Source of the DNA: Athripsodes cinereus
Taxonomy: Eukaryota; Arthropoda; Insecta; Trichoptera; Leptoceridae
Reading direction: 5' to 3'
NCBI GenBank assembly: GCA_947579605.1
Contig: OX388318.1
Location: forward strand, 12,927,763 to 12,991,762
Length of the DNA: 64,000 nucleotides
The position numbers and the translations under genes are program-made. The notes under the pieces were generated by a model. The model saw nothing but the letters and a program-made list of their open reading frames with translations. It was not told the origin of the DNA and searched no databases. Below are positions 21,008 through 31,774 of this stretch, piece after piece (the first letter of the stretch is position 1; each line of letters begins with the position of its first letter).

Positions 21008-22425
21008 TAATGTGCTTTTTTTGTTATAAATTTGTAGTAGAATCATATTCAGAATGTTAGTAGCCTGATAGTGTGGACTCAAACTTTCAATTAAGAGATG
21101 CCTGTTTTTTGTTATAAATTTATAGTAGAATTCAGAATGTTAGTAGCCTGATAGTGTGTACTCAAACTTTCAATTGAGATATGCCTGTTTTTTGTTATAA
21201 ATTTATAGTAGAATCTTATTCAGAATGTTAGTAGCCTGATAGTGTGTACTCAAACTTTCAATAGAGATATGCCTGTTTTTTGTTATAAATTTCTAGTAGA
21301 ATCTTATTCAGAATGTTAGTAGCCTGATAGTGTGTACTCAAACTTTCAATTAAGAGATGCCTGTTTTTTGTTATAAATTCATAGTAGAATCTTATTCAGA
21401 ATGTTAGTAGCCTGATAGTGTGTACTCAAACTTTCAATAGAGATATGCCTGTTTTTTGTTATAAATTTGTAGTAGAATCTTATTCAGAATATTAGTAGCC
21501 TGATAGTGTGGACTCAAACTTTCAATTAAGAGATGCCTGTTTTTTGTTATAAATTTATAGTAGAATCTTATTCAGAATGTTAGTAGCCTGATAGTGTGTA
21601 CTCAAACTTTCAATAGAGATATGCCTGTTTTTTGTTATAAATTTATAGTAGAATCTTATTCAGAATGTTAGTAGCCTGATAGTGTGTACTCAAACTTTCA
21701 ATAGAGATATGCCTGTTTTTTGTTATAAATTTGTAGTAGAATCTTATTCAGAATATTAGTAGCCTGATAGTGTGGACTCAAACTTTCAATTAAGAGATGC
21801 CTGTTTTTTGTTATAAATTTATAGTAGAATCTTATTCAGAATGTTAGTAGCCTGATAGTGTGTACTCAAACTTTCAATAGAGATATGCCTGTTTTTTGTT
21901 ATAAATTTATAGTAGAATCTTATTCAGAATGTTAGTAGCCTGATAGTGTGTACTCAAACTTTCAATAGAGATTTGCCTGTTTTTTGTTATAAATTTGTAG
22001 TAGAATCTTATTCAGAATATTAGTAGCCTGATAGTGTGGACTCAAACTTTCAATTAAGAGATGCCTGTTTTTTGTTATAAATTTATAGTAGAATCTTATT
22101 CAGAATGTTAGTAGCCTGATAGTGTGTACTCAAACTTTCAATAGAGATATGCCTGTTTTTTGTTATAAATTTATAGTAGAATCTTATTCAGAATGTTAGT
22201 AGCCTGATAGTGTGGACTCAAACTTTCAATAGAGATATGCCTGTTTTTTGTTATAAATTTATAGTAGAATCTTATTCAGAATGTTAGTAGCCTGATAGTG
22301 TGTACTCAAACTTTCAATAGAGATATGCCTGTTTTTTGTTATAAATTTGTAGTAGAATCTTATTCAGAATATTAGTAGCCTGATAGTGTGGACTCAAACT
22401 TTCAATTGAGAGATGCCTGTTTCAG
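21008..22425. repeat. 88-bp satellite array, about 16 monomers
   Basis: The monomer starts 'gcctgttttttgttataaat' and includes 'gaatgttagtagcctgatag', 'tgtgtactcaaactttcaat'. Starts fall exactly 88 bp apart from 21183 to 22327. Two monomer types are visible. Type A has 'ttgtagtag', 'gaatattag', 'gtgtggact' and 'aattaagagat' (at 21447, 21711, 21975; 22327 nearly so). Type B has 'ttatagtag', 'gaatgttag', 'gtgtgtact', 'aatagagatat'. From 21447 to 22062 the order is A-B-B repeated, a 264-bp higher-order unit; the last group is A-B-B-B-A. The first monomers are more diverged, and the second has a short deletion. Confidence 0.95.
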
Positions 22426-22857
22426 TTTCTCCAGCTAAAGGGACTCATTAAGAACTTGAATGTTAGTTGAATCACAATACCTTAGTTTCTATTTAAAATT
22501 TATATTTGAATTCGAAATACAAATAATATACCTACTCATATGTGCGTGTTCTATGGAAAAATGAAATAAATATGTACTAGATTTATTAACAATATTGACA
22601 AATACACACATTTATCGTATGAATTATTATTACGTACATCAGTTATATCATTCAATCGTCGAGAATAGAATTTATGGTACCAGTTTGTCTGCGAAAATAC
22701 AGATTGGATAATTAGGTACGTAAATATTGTATTCCGTATCAAAAATATTGGAAACATTTATAGGAATGTGAGTATAAACTTAATTATCTTAAGCAAATTA
22801 ATTGAAGTCTATATTTTATTCAATAAACTGTGCATTAGGAAGTATTTTTTTATATTC
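22426..22857. other. AT-rich sequence between satellite and SINE1 copy b
   Basis: The array ends abruptly in 'gtttcagtttctccagctaa'. No further feature is recognised. Confidence 0.4.
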
Positions 22858-23245
22858 GAGTTCGTCGGTAGCCTGGAGGTGAACTCGATCTCGTGACCAG
22901 GGGGTTCGTAGTTCGATACCAGGTGCCGACAAACCCCCCTTTCACGACACAAGCTTTTAGTAGCTTACTGTGAAAGGTGTATAAAGATAAAGTTTAATTT
23001 ATCAACCGACGGTTCTTGGTGGAAGTTCAAATTAATATTTTTTTTTTAAATGAAACACAATATTTAGTTATTCCACTTTTGCCTGACGATGAGAGCGGAA
23101 GCTCTTGAAAGCTGGCTCGAAAAAAAAAATTAAGGTAATAGTGGAATAACTAAATATTGTGTTTCATTTTAAAAAATTATTAGTGTATAAAGATGTATTT
23201 GAGTTTATAACAAAACTCAGATATATCTTTCTTTTTTAAAAAAAA
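22858..23245 (+). mobile_element. SINE1 copy b, interrupted by a foldback element
   Basis: The head 'gttcgtcggtagcctggagg' and B-box region 'gttcgataccaggtgccgac' are followed by 'cacgacacaagcttttagta' and 'gaaaggtgtataaagat'. After the insertion at 22989-23182 it resumes with 'gtgtataaagatgtatttga' and the 3' stem GAGTTT-ataac-AAAACTC. This stem differs from copies a and c (GGGTTT/AAACCC) by paired changes. Confidence 0.85.
22989..23182 (+). mobile_element. P2 Penelope-like foldback element with 12-bp target duplication
   Basis: The flanking direct repeats GTGTATAAAGAT at 22977-22988 and 23183-23194 are exact. The head is 'accgacggttcttggtggaa', shared with 42488. The perfect 28-bp arms 23049-23076 and 23141-23168 enclose a core at 23083-23119: CTGACGA, T, hairpin GAGAGC-ggaa-GCTCTT, GAAA, then GCTGGCTCG. 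The order resembles a hammerhead motif as found in Penelope-like elements (inference). It encodes no protein. Confidence 0.75.
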
Positions 23246-23249
23246 TGAG

Positions 23250-24434
23250 TTTAAATGAAAATAGCCCAACTCACAATGTTATATTATTTCATGCTGTGAT
23301 TATTAATTATATGACACAAATGGTATTTTTAAAATACTCTTGTTAAATAAACTGCCTTCTTAAAATTTCCCATACATACCTATCTATTGCATTTTATGGA
23401 CATAATTTTTTTTGTCTCAGTGATATAAAGAAATATTGAGAACAGATATCAAATTCAAAACATAGTATGCATGTATAAATGAATTAATGTTCATTGATTT
23501 AATTTTCAAATTATATTCTTCATATTTTTGCAATATAACTATAACTGCATACGTGTTTCGAGTGGTTTTAAGTTTTGATGGTGGAGACCAAAATTTGAAA
23601 AAAAATATATACCTACCTGGAATCACGAAATAACGGATAAAAATTGTTCAAACAACCAATTCTCAGAAAAGTTTTGTTCATACTTTTTAATAAGTCTGTA
23701 CGTTCACAGAGTGAAAACTCATACCGATGATATTTTATTTTTATTACAACTTAGTTAATTTTTTCACTTTAATTTATTTGAAACCTCGAGTACCTACTTT
23801 CGTCAATGTACCTATTAAGATTCATATATTTTATTTAGACAGTTGATTAATAGAAATAAATATATGTACATATGTGTGTAAAACGTCGACAAGTCCATGT
23901 TTGAGAATATTTTGTGTAATGGAAATATAAATGACTTTGTAAATTTAGAAGTTAAACATTAATTTATATGCCTATCTCTCTAATTCACCAAACCACACTC
24001 GAGTGGGAAATGTACGTCGTAGACTTTAATCACAGCAATACAAGTAAATTAATCTGGAGAACTTACAAGTACAAACTACTTATCTTTAGTTACACATACA
24101 CACATACACAACAGACAACATTCACTACAGTCTACATACTGTAGTTTATAAATAATAATGTAATGTACTTTGTACTTTAGTGAACAATTCACAATGTCTG
24201 TTTTACCTACTTTAACTTTAACACTTTACGAAACGCGCGTGGTTTTTTACTAGGCATCCCACGGCATATAAAAAATGTATAAATGTTACATTCAATTGTG
24301 TAAACATCTACATTCTCGGTAATAATTTTGTTAGAGTACACAAGCTGCAACAAAAAAAAACTTCTTAGTTTCCCCTTAAACTAGTTATGTAGGTCAATTC
24401 ACTGATTTACCAATTCTAAAAGAACATTATTACA
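23250..24434. other. AT-rich sequence without a recognised gene
   Basis: Only random AT-rich frames are present. I see no repeat family member. Confidence 0.4.
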
Positions 24435-24545
24435 CATAAATTGAAGAACCTTGTTCGGTATTGTCCCGGACGAGACTTGAACATGCAACCAATCCATTTT
24501 ACAAGATTTGTTCTGTCTAATCGAGCTACCGGGTGACATGTCGCA
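24435..24545 (-). repeat. SINE4 or tRNA pseudogene
   Basis: The minus strand reads 'cccggtagctcgattagaca' (A-box-like), 'gaacaaatcttgtaaaatgg', 'attggttgcatgttcaagtc' (B-box-like) and 'tcgtccggga'. The 5' 'cccgg' and 3' 'ccggga' could pair as a degenerate acceptor stem. It is too diverged for a functional tRNA. No second copy was recognised. Confidence 0.45.
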
Positions 24546-25154
24546 AAATGTCCCGATTTTCTTTCTTATAAACCCCAATGATGGCTTCATGAGTATGTAT
24601 TGTTCTGGAATATCATGTGACGTTTTCATATTGATATTTGATGATTTTATTTTCTATTTCTAGTATTTTGGGATTTTTTATTTTTAGATTTACTTTGACT
24701 TTTGCTTTTTTCTCAAGACTAAGATATTTCTGGTTAGAGTGGAATCTTCGCTGGTCCACATGTTGAGTGTATTACTTGTTTACATATTATGTTATGACTG
24801 TTTGATTCTTTAATATTGTAAAAATAAAAATAAATAAATAAATTTGAAATCTCTGAAATCAAATTAGTTAGGTAAGAGAACCTCTGGGGCACGCATGTGC
24901 TATGGAGTGTTTACAGTTCACAATCTCTGTATTACATAAACCTTAATATAACTGTAATATAACATGACGAATAGTGTTAAAGTTTGAACTTATTTAACTT
25001 ACATGAACCCATGTCTACTGAGAAATAAAATCAAACATAAAATTTCATGACAATGATAATATGACATAAAGTTGTTTATAATTTATTAAGCACGAGTATG
25101 GATATAATATAAGCGATGAGGTTTGCTAATCATCGTGAATGTCTAATTTTTTTT
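24546..25154. other. AT-rich sequence without a recognised feature
   Basis: Nothing is recognised. Confidence 0.4.
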
Positions 25155-25330
25155 GTTGGCAGCTTGCATGTTTATTACATGCAGGTGATCTGCTGGCTAC
25201 CCTACATGTGAGATATGCCGTGATGGTATGGTGAATGAACTTACTGCATGTTAAAAACAATTAATATCTAGGTTGTCTTCTCCATTACACAAAAATACAT
25301 ATATTCAGAATCATAGGGACATGAACTGTG
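25155..25330 (+). repeat. M1 repeat copy followed by M1-like sequence
   Basis: 'cagcttgcatgtttattaca', 'tgatctgctggctaccctac' and 'gagatatgccgtgatggtat' give a good M1 terminus. It lies directly upstream of a LINE E tail. Confidence 0.6.
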
Positions 25331-25342
25331 GCTCATACGAAT

Positions 25343-25429
25343 GAAGAGCTGAAGAGAATGGCTGAGAATAGGGAGGAATGGAAAAGAAAGTCAAAACTCG
25401 TTGCAGACCCATCCAATGGATTAATGTAA
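25343..25429 (+). mobile_element. LINE E: C-terminal tail fragment
   Basis: The frame reads EELKRMAENREEWKRKSK, LVADPSNGLM, stop. It is a paralogue of 3270-3362. Both are 5'-truncated to nearly the same extent. Confidence 0.65.
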
Positions 25430-25844
25430 CTCATTATAGGAATACCTCATCGCTGAATTTTGTACGTAATGTTAACGAGCCTCTGCCTGTTATTTGACTT
25501 ATGGATACATTTTAAAGGCTCGTTTTATTTCTGAAATAGCAATTTTAGTACATAATGGGTAAATTATATTATATTATATGCATACATATTTCAATACATT
25601 ATTATTTAAGCCTTTAAAATGCTGAAATGAAAATAATAGTTTTCTGTCTCAAGGCAATCATATGTCATGTCATGTCTTTGCATGTTAGTTAGGTACTCAA
25701 TGTAAATGTTCGTAAATTTTCCATTTCATTTAAAATAATAATTTTGAGTTATCTTTCCAACTGAAAGTCATTCAAATGTACTCAGTGTGTACTCGTTTAA
25801 CGTTCATTTAAAAAGTAATTATTTTTAAGGAATATGATTTTAGA
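25430..25844. other. AT-rich sequence without a recognised feature
   Basis: Nothing is recognised. Confidence 0.4.
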
Positions 25845-26025
25845 CATTGTCAGATAAGGCAGGAATAGAAGACGCTTCTGACACGACCACGTAGAACGAA
25901 TGAGCGATGATTGATAGACTCCCTCAAGTAGCCTCATACTACAAGGTGTCAACAGGAACTCTCCAACCTGGAAGACCTGCAAAGAGACTGCGAGACAGCT
26001 GGAGCTCTGTGTCCTAGGGAACCAT
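25845..26025 (+). mobile_element. LINE F: decayed reverse transcriptase C-terminus
   Basis: With frame changes the plus strand gives HVERMSDD, RLPQVASYYK, and LQPGRPAKRLRDSWSSVS. The order GHVERMSDDRxP ... GRPxxR..D is that of the extreme C-terminus of an insect LINE ORF2. Frameshifts and stops make it a relic. Confidence 0.5.
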
Positions 26026-26214
26026 CATGTCTGAAATTGCGTTTCTATATTTTAAATTACCAAGTTCACAGATAACTTTGTATTATTTTTAAAATGGTAC
26101 TTGTTTTAAAAAGAATTCGAAAATCGAAAAAACTAAAATTTCATTCAAAACAACCTCAGAGAAAGCAATTGACTTATGGAGTCAAGGTAATGTCGGTGTT
26201 TATTTTGTTAGTTT

Positions 26215-26525
26215 ATAATACCCTCACGCCGTAATTTCTAAGTATGGTATATATGTATGTATATCGGATGATATATTTAGCACCGTTTAATGGAGCATCC
26301 ATTTCTAAGGTGGGGGAAACTATATTGGAAAAGCGATGTCTTCAACTTGCTCCTAAACGTTGTTAATGATTGGTTTTTACGAAAGTCTTCGCGGAGCCGG
26401 TTTCAAATGAAGGGTCCAGCGACATCAAAAGCCTTGTCATAGAAGCAAACTTGTTTGTTCAATTGATGTCTTACAGCATATTGATGCTTGTTTTTGCTTA
26501 GCGTAGGAGTCTACTTGCCAGTGTT
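26215..26525 (-). repeat. LINE-type 3' sequence, non-coding remnant
   Basis: 'ataccctcacgccgtaattt' at 26218 resembles the reverse of the LINE C end. From 26270 'agcaccgtttaatggagcat' 'ccatttctaaggtggggg' matches 28530 ('cggcgccgtttaatgtacca'), showing a shared repeat. The remainder ('gaagggtccagcgacatcaa') looks repeat-derived but unassigned. Confidence 0.4.
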
Positions 26526-27559
26526 TTATTATTATTGGATCACTTATATTGCGCTGTTTTTGTAATGTAATCATTCAAGAGCGCATTTACAATATTGTTT
26601 GTCACTTTAATTTATTTTTATTACTTTTAAAACACAAATCATGTAAACTATTTTTATTGTCACAAATTGTAGGTATTAGATTGAATTTTAATAAAAATTA
26701 TCACTTAATTTTAAGAAATAAACACAAAAAACAAAACTATCAAATATAAAAAACACTTTATTTTAGTCGGAAAGTAAAAATAAAAAAATACTTAATTGAT
26801 AAACTATTATATTTAATTAAAAAATTGGAGAAGTTATGGGTTCAGTCAGCTACAAGAGCGCCATCTACCCAAACTTTTTGAGAAAACTAAGCTCAGAAAG
26901 TGACTGAGGTGCCATATTATTTAAAGCCTAGTGGGCAGAAAGAACTTGATTTATGTGATCTATCATTCTTTATATTAGTTGCCAAAATATAAGTTGCTAA
27001 AATAGGTCAATCATTGAAAATAAAGAACCGAAATTTGTACCACAAAACTATGGATGGGTAGTTGTTTTACACAATATAACATCACTCACCGCAAAGTTGA
27101 AGACTGTAAAGGTGAGTGGTGACTTTTGTTTAAGATAATAAATAATAATGATAACATTCGATCTTCGAATTGATGTAAACGTCGATAATACTGTACTTTA
27201 CACAAATTGAGGTCAAATTATTATACTTTCATCAATCCAACTATGAACATTTCAAAATCTATATTTCATTTAGGTATATGCTCGTAAATGTAAAGGGTCA
27301 AAGAACTTAACATCACCACACATTCATACATATTATAATATGAACAATTTTGTAAAAATTTAATGAGTAATGTAATGACATAGCAGTCTGAAGAGTTTAA
27401 TATACTGAAAAAAATATAACATGGAGTAAAAATAAATTTATCTCAAAGTTTATATAATATTGAACTATTTCTTTATAAGTAAAATTGTTCAAACAAAAGG
27501 TAATTATCAGCCAAACTGAAAACATAGTAGACTACTGCATTGAGTATTATTGTCTTTTT
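26526..27559. other. AT-rich sequence without a recognised gene
   Basis: No coding or repeat signal is recognised. Confidence 0.4.
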
Positions 27560-27682
27560 TTAGCCGTAGAGCAACCGGCAACGAACTGGTCTATCACTAT
27601 CGTTGAGGTTCTCGGGTTTGCTGCGTGGATCTACGTCGTTTGTTCTTCTAGCTTTCGGCTTCGATGTTGAAGCAATCTTCTC
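27560..27682 (-). CDS. Candidate terminal exon, unknown protein
   Basis: On the minus strand a strong splice acceptor (cacttgcctttcag) ending at 27683 precedes 40 codons reading EKIASTSKPKARRTNDVDPR, SKPENLNDSDRPVRCRLLYG, stop. G+C is far above the flanks and the residues are charged and hydrophilic, with a basic KPKARR stretch. This fits a last coding exon of a host gene whose other exons lie outside the window or were not seen. It could also be a repeat fragment. No function can be assigned and no clear polyadenylation signal is adjacent. Confidence 0.35.
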   Translation of the reverse strand, partial: EKIASTSKPKARRTNDVDPRSKPENLNDSDRPVRCRLLYG

Positions 27683-27729
27683 CTGAAAGGCAAGTGTTTG
27701 AAAAATAAACACATTTTACATCTTAAATT

Positions 27730-27860
27730 CACCAATGAGGTTTGCCGTCCATCCTGAACGACTTAATTCTTTTTTGCTTAGCTTGTTTGTTTATTACATG
27801 CATCTCATCTGCTGGCTACCCTATGTGTGGGATATGCCGTGATGGTATAGATAGATAGAC
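27730..27860 (+). repeat. M1 repeat copy
   Basis: All three blocks are present: 'gaggtttgccgtccatcctg', 'tgtttattacatgcatctca', 'tgctggctaccctatgtgtg' and 'ggatatgccgtgatggtata'. A short GATA repeat follows. Confidence 0.65.
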
Positions 27861-28046
27861 TTTTTTTTAGTATTGAAGAAAATTATTATCGAAAGACTTC
27901 AAAATATTCCGAGGTTTTGTATTTTATAGTAATGTTAAGTATCGGATCTGTGTCGCTCAAAATATCATAAAAAAATGGAAAAACTTGTAAGAGTCGTTTA
28001 TTTATCAATGAAAAAACAGGAAGGCTAGCGGTAAGTGAACAAGTAA

Positions 28047-28150
28047 GTAAAAGATAGAGCAATTTGGCGTTCCGTTCTCTTCGTCTACCCCATTTGGAAC
28101 ATGGCGTGAGGGTATAGTATATATTATAGTATAGTATAGTATTATAGTAA
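28047..28150 (+). mobile_element. LINE C 3' tail with (TATAG)n
   Basis: The frame reads DRAIWRSVLFVYPIWNMA then stop, followed by 'gggtatagtatatattatag' and TATAG repeats. It matches the C-terminus of the copies at 9256 and 55060. Confidence 0.7.
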
Positions 28151-28509
28151 GTTATTGATGTCTGTACTTGAGACTGACCAAAAAAGGTTATTGATAGGAA
28201 AGTAATTAGTGTCTTTTTTAATAATCAATTCTGACGTATTTAATGGTATTGGAAATAGAGAAAAGTAAGGAAATATGTAGGAAATACTTAATACCGATTT
28301 TAAAATATGCGCTAAAAGATTAGTAATTCTTTAACAAACCTATGTACATACTTATGTTTATATATCAATCGGATTTACATAATATTTAGCGTTAATATTA
28401 TGATATGCTCAACGTAATCGGATATTTAAGCTTAAATAAAATAAAAAAAATTATCGATAAAGCTTTAGAAAACGACATTATTTCATATTTTTTAAATGTA
28501 TGCATGTAT
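28151..28509. other. AT-rich sequence without a recognised feature
   Basis: Nothing is recognised. Confidence 0.4.
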
Positions 28510-28920
28510 ATATGTATTATGTCGAATGATTTATTCGGCGCCGTTTAATGTACCATCCATCACAAGGGCGCAATACACATAAAGGATGTTCAAAATGAAA
28601 GCAGGAGTGACCGACCACACCCCAAATTAAGATTTTTTCCGCGATAACTTTTACCCTTAATGTACTTTTAGAATATTCTACAATGCACATCCGTTACTTG
28701 ATGTTTGTGGTTTGATTTCGGTAAACCTTTACCATTGACGAGCGAGATAATAAAAGTTTACCGAAATCGATCGCGATTTTTAAAAAATCAAGTAACGGAT
28801 GTGCATTGTAGAATATTTAAAAAAACATTCAAAATGTCTCGTAACTGTTACATAGTTAATCCTTCTAAAATAACTGGTACTTTTAGAAAATAAGTCATTT
28901 TAGAGCAGACACCCCATATG
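28510..28920. mobile_element. Foldback element with nested palindromes, TIR-like ends
   Basis: The 31-bp arms 28672-28702 and 28788-28818 are exact reverse complements ('aatattctacaatgcacatc' 'cgttacttgat'). An inner pair, GATTTCGGTAAAC (about 28724) and GTTTACCGAAATC (about 28756), nests inside. Outer sequences 'aaaggatgttc' (about 28581) and, reversed, 'atatggggtgtctgctc' (about 28905-28921) could be degenerate ends of the insect 'agggtgt' TIR class. The first 60 bp match the 26270 repeat. No transposase is visible. Confidence 0.5.
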
Positions 28921-29514
28921 ATATCTTAATGCATACTTCAATGAAATAACTCTAAGCCTGGAAGCCAGCGGATTTCTCATTCGTATAAGATAAACAAAAC
29001 CCCCCGCAAAAATTCCAATATTCTAATAAATTCTGATATTAATATTTTAACATATATATCAGTCACACTCGAGTTCCGCTCACTTGTTACTTGGTAATGT
29101 TAAAACCGGCAAATGTATGAAGGTACTCGTACTAAGAGTACATAATATTTTGTTTCACATTTTTTTATATCTAAGTACTTAATTAGCTCAGGGCCGTATT
29201 CACAAGGGCATTCATGTGAGACGTATTTTTATTATTATTACGAGGTATTCATAATATTGTAACTTCAATTTATCATATTTCAGGAATATTAATATATTAT
29301 TATTATTCAGGTATTACGAAAACATATTCAATATCGTCCAATTACGCGACGTAATTTGTAGACAGTATATTAATAATATTTCTCAATTCTTCGTATAATT
29401 ATTATTATATTTCGATAATATTCATTTTATAATACCTATTAAATCGTATGTTTGTTCAATGCTAACCAATGACATTAGTATAGATATAGACGATGAATTC
29501 AAAAACAGCACTGG
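28921..29514. other. AT-rich sequence, ATT-rich in the middle
   Basis: 29225-29440 is rich in ATTATT and ATAAT strings, possibly an eroded LINE tail. Nothing more specific is seen. Confidence 0.35.
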
Positions 29515-29690
29515 TATTTAAAAAAAATATTTATCTGGGTTTTATTATAAACCCAAATACAACCTTATACACCTTTCACAGTAAGCCAAAAGCTTGTGTC
29601 GTGAAAGATGAGTTTGCCGGCACCTGGGATCGAACCACGGACCACCTGTTCACGAAGCCGAGACTCTACCTCTAGGCTACCGATGAACTC
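29515..29690 (-). mobile_element. SINE1 copy c (tRNA-derived)
   Basis: The minus strand begins 'gttcatcggtagcctagagg', has a B-box region 'gtggttcgatcccaggtgcc', 'ttgtgtcgtgaaa' style body in reverse order with copy a, and the 3' stem GGGTTT-ataat-AAAACCC with an A/T tail at 29517-29530. It is close in sequence to copy a. Confidence 0.8.
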
Positions 29691-29694
29691 ATTT

Positions 29695-29890
29695 TATTCA
29701 CAAGGTTTCCAATGGCATGGACGATCCTCTTTCACAAATAACCGATACCATGACAACGACTTCAAAGTGTTAGGAATGCTGTGAGAGGAAGGTAATTTAT
29801 TTGGCACAATGTCACTCTGAATGGAAGAAGCTTTTTCTCTGTGCTCCCAAGAAGCACATAAGCAAAATCTATCAACTAAGCTAAAATCAC
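29695..29890 (+). mobile_element. LINE A relic
   Basis: The plus strand 'cctctttcacaaataaccga' 'taccatgacaacgacttcaa' and 'gaatggaagaagctttttct' parallels the PSFTIHRSYDNDI ... EWRRLVSALC part of LINE A at 57420-57540. Stops interrupt it. Confidence 0.6.
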
Positions 29891-29899
29891 GGCCTCTCA

Positions 29900-30627
29900 T
29901 TGACTAAAATCACTAAAATGATATGCCTAGTAATTAACAAATGTTTCAACAAAACATTAAATAAATGATCATACTATTATTTTTAATCAATGCATTCGAT
30001 ACCTGCCATACGATAGATGAAATCTACTTATAAAAATCTATGCAATTTCTATCAACTTAGTTTGGTCAAATAGCAAAATCTATCACGACAGTCGATTCTA
30101 GACAATCAGATTTAATCGTGATTTCGCGAACTGATCTTAGTTTTTGCTAATGTCTTCCAGGGAGTAACGTTAGAACAATTGAGTGAGGGAGTAAGAAATT
30201 CAAAATAAAATTGGTTCTGTCATGCTGGATCGCTTTGCATTTATTTAATATCATCTTAGTCTTAAACAAGCGTTGTTCTAGGAAGATTTCTCTTCATCTC
30301 ACTGATTTGTAAAAAAAGTATATGAAATTTTAGTAAATCGATAATCGATTTTATTGCACACAGAACAGTTCCTTGTCGAGTAAAGAAAAGCAAATACAGC
30401 GAAGAATAAGTGCAAGTAAAACCATGACGAATTGTTATTGTTTCAAAGATGAAACAAAAATACATATTGTGAAAGCGTCTAGGAGGCGATATTTGGAAAA
30501 CATAATAACTAGGTTTCTGGCCTAGTATTAATGTCATCGATGCTAAAATAAATTATTATTGTTGGAAATGTTTTACCCTTCGCATGTAACATATGAGACA
30601 CTCGATCTGATTATGCTATCAAACATA
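29900..30627. other. AT-rich sequence without a recognised gene
   Basis: A 91-codon minus frame at 30262-30537 has no domain or composition argument for being real. Confidence 0.35.
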
Positions 30628-30770
30628 CCATCGCGGCATTTCTAATAAGTGTGACAACCAGCGAAACAACTGCGTGCAATAATCATATAAGTTGTCCCCT
30701 CAGTACCAATAGAAGTCATGACATTCATAATGAGTGGTATGGCTCATCACTGAATTAAAGATGTTTAATA
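30628..30770 (-). repeat. M1 repeat, nearly full minus-strand copy
   Basis: The plus strand runs 'taccatcgcggcatttctaa', 'caatcatataa'-type block, 'gttgtcccctcagtaccaat', 'gacattcataatgagtggta', 'ctcatcactgaattaaagat'. This gives the full M1 length of about 130 bp and defines its 5' block. Confidence 0.65.
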
Positions 30771-31486
30771 TCCTGGACATAATTTTAAAGGAACACATGC
30801 TTTTTACAGGACGATAAAAAACTTATTGAAAAGAGTGGGATGTCTATTCTTTGAGGGAACTATACTGAAGACTAGATTAAATACAATTTCGTAAATCAAA
30901 GTTGAAATATACTTCCTATATGTTTAAAAACATAAAAAAGCAATTACGTAGAAAAATAAACATCCAAATAGTTTTTTTTCTTTTTCATCAACAATATTTA
31001 AAATTCATATTAAAATACATTTTAAATATTTACAAGTAGCTATGAAAAGCGGTTTTTATAGATGTGTTCAGAACATATTGTATTTATTACTTAATCGGTT
31101 TATGTTATAAGAAAAATAATATTTCGAGTAAGTACACATCATATTATATTAAGATTCAGTCGATTTTTGATAATTCTCTTTCACAAAAAGTTTACGTACG
31201 TAATGAAACTTATTAAAAATGAGCTTTTTAACCCGAGATTGTTGAAAGAATTTAATGAAATAAATTTTATTTCTTAACTTTGTTTTATCTAACTGTATAT
31301 AATAACGTACAGAACGTCCTCTTTGTGTCATGAAAGTAAGACATGTCTTATAAGTGATATTTTACAAATAGGTAAGTACCAAACTTTTACATAACCCTCC
31401 AAACTTATAAAATTAAGTGGAAGACATATTATATTAAGCGAAATGTATCATTTATAAAAATATGAGTATTATACACCCACAATCAA
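30771..31486. other. AT-rich sequence without a recognised gene
   Basis: Nothing is recognised. Confidence 0.4.
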
Positions 31487-31660
31487 AATGAGCACTTTCG
31501 TGGCCAAAGCCTTAAGCTGAACAGAAATGTGTTTGCCAAAAATCTACATAAACACTTCTTAAGTAACAGATTTTTGGATGCATGGAACGGGCTGCTTTCA
31601 GATTTGGTTGTTACTAGGACTGTTAATTCTTTTAAAAATGGACTTGTGAGACCCGATTAA
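31487..31660 (+). mobile_element. LINE G: C-terminal fragment of a CR1/Jockey-type reverse transcriptase
   Basis: An uninterrupted 57-codon frame reads NEHFRGQSLKLNRNVFAK, NLHKHFLSNRFLDAWNGLL, SDLVVTRTVNSFKNGLVRPD, stop. The pattern RGHSxKL ... NFFSxRVxxxWNxLP ... VV.A.SVNxFKxxLD is the familiar C-terminal tail of insect and invertebrate CR1-like ORF2 proteins. The copy is 5'-truncated; the frame is intact in what remains. Confidence 0.7.
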
Positions 31661-31774
31661 TGGTGTCTTTATTTAAAAAATTCTTGTGATAAACTCATGA
31701 AAATGGTTTTATCAAGAACCCTCATTCATTATTAAGTATAGGTATGTACATAGGTAAGTATTTATTTATTATTA

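Noticed and set aside
21008..22425. Each satellite monomer contains 'cctgatagtgtgtactcaaac', resembling a hammerhead (CTGAT, small stem AGT/ACT, AAAC).
   Set aside because: The GA of CTGATGA and the G of GAAA are missing in every monomer, so the essential core is absent.
21008..22425. CRISPR-like array of regular repeats.
   Set aside because: The whole 88-bp unit is repeated, with no unique spacers; it is a tandem satellite in a eukaryote.
24435..24545. Functional tRNA gene.
   Set aside because: The acceptor and anticodon stems are not consistent; it is a SINE head or tRNA relic.
30262..30537. 91-codon minus-strand frame with many aromatic residues.
   Set aside because: No homology pattern, AT-driven codons and no supporting signal.
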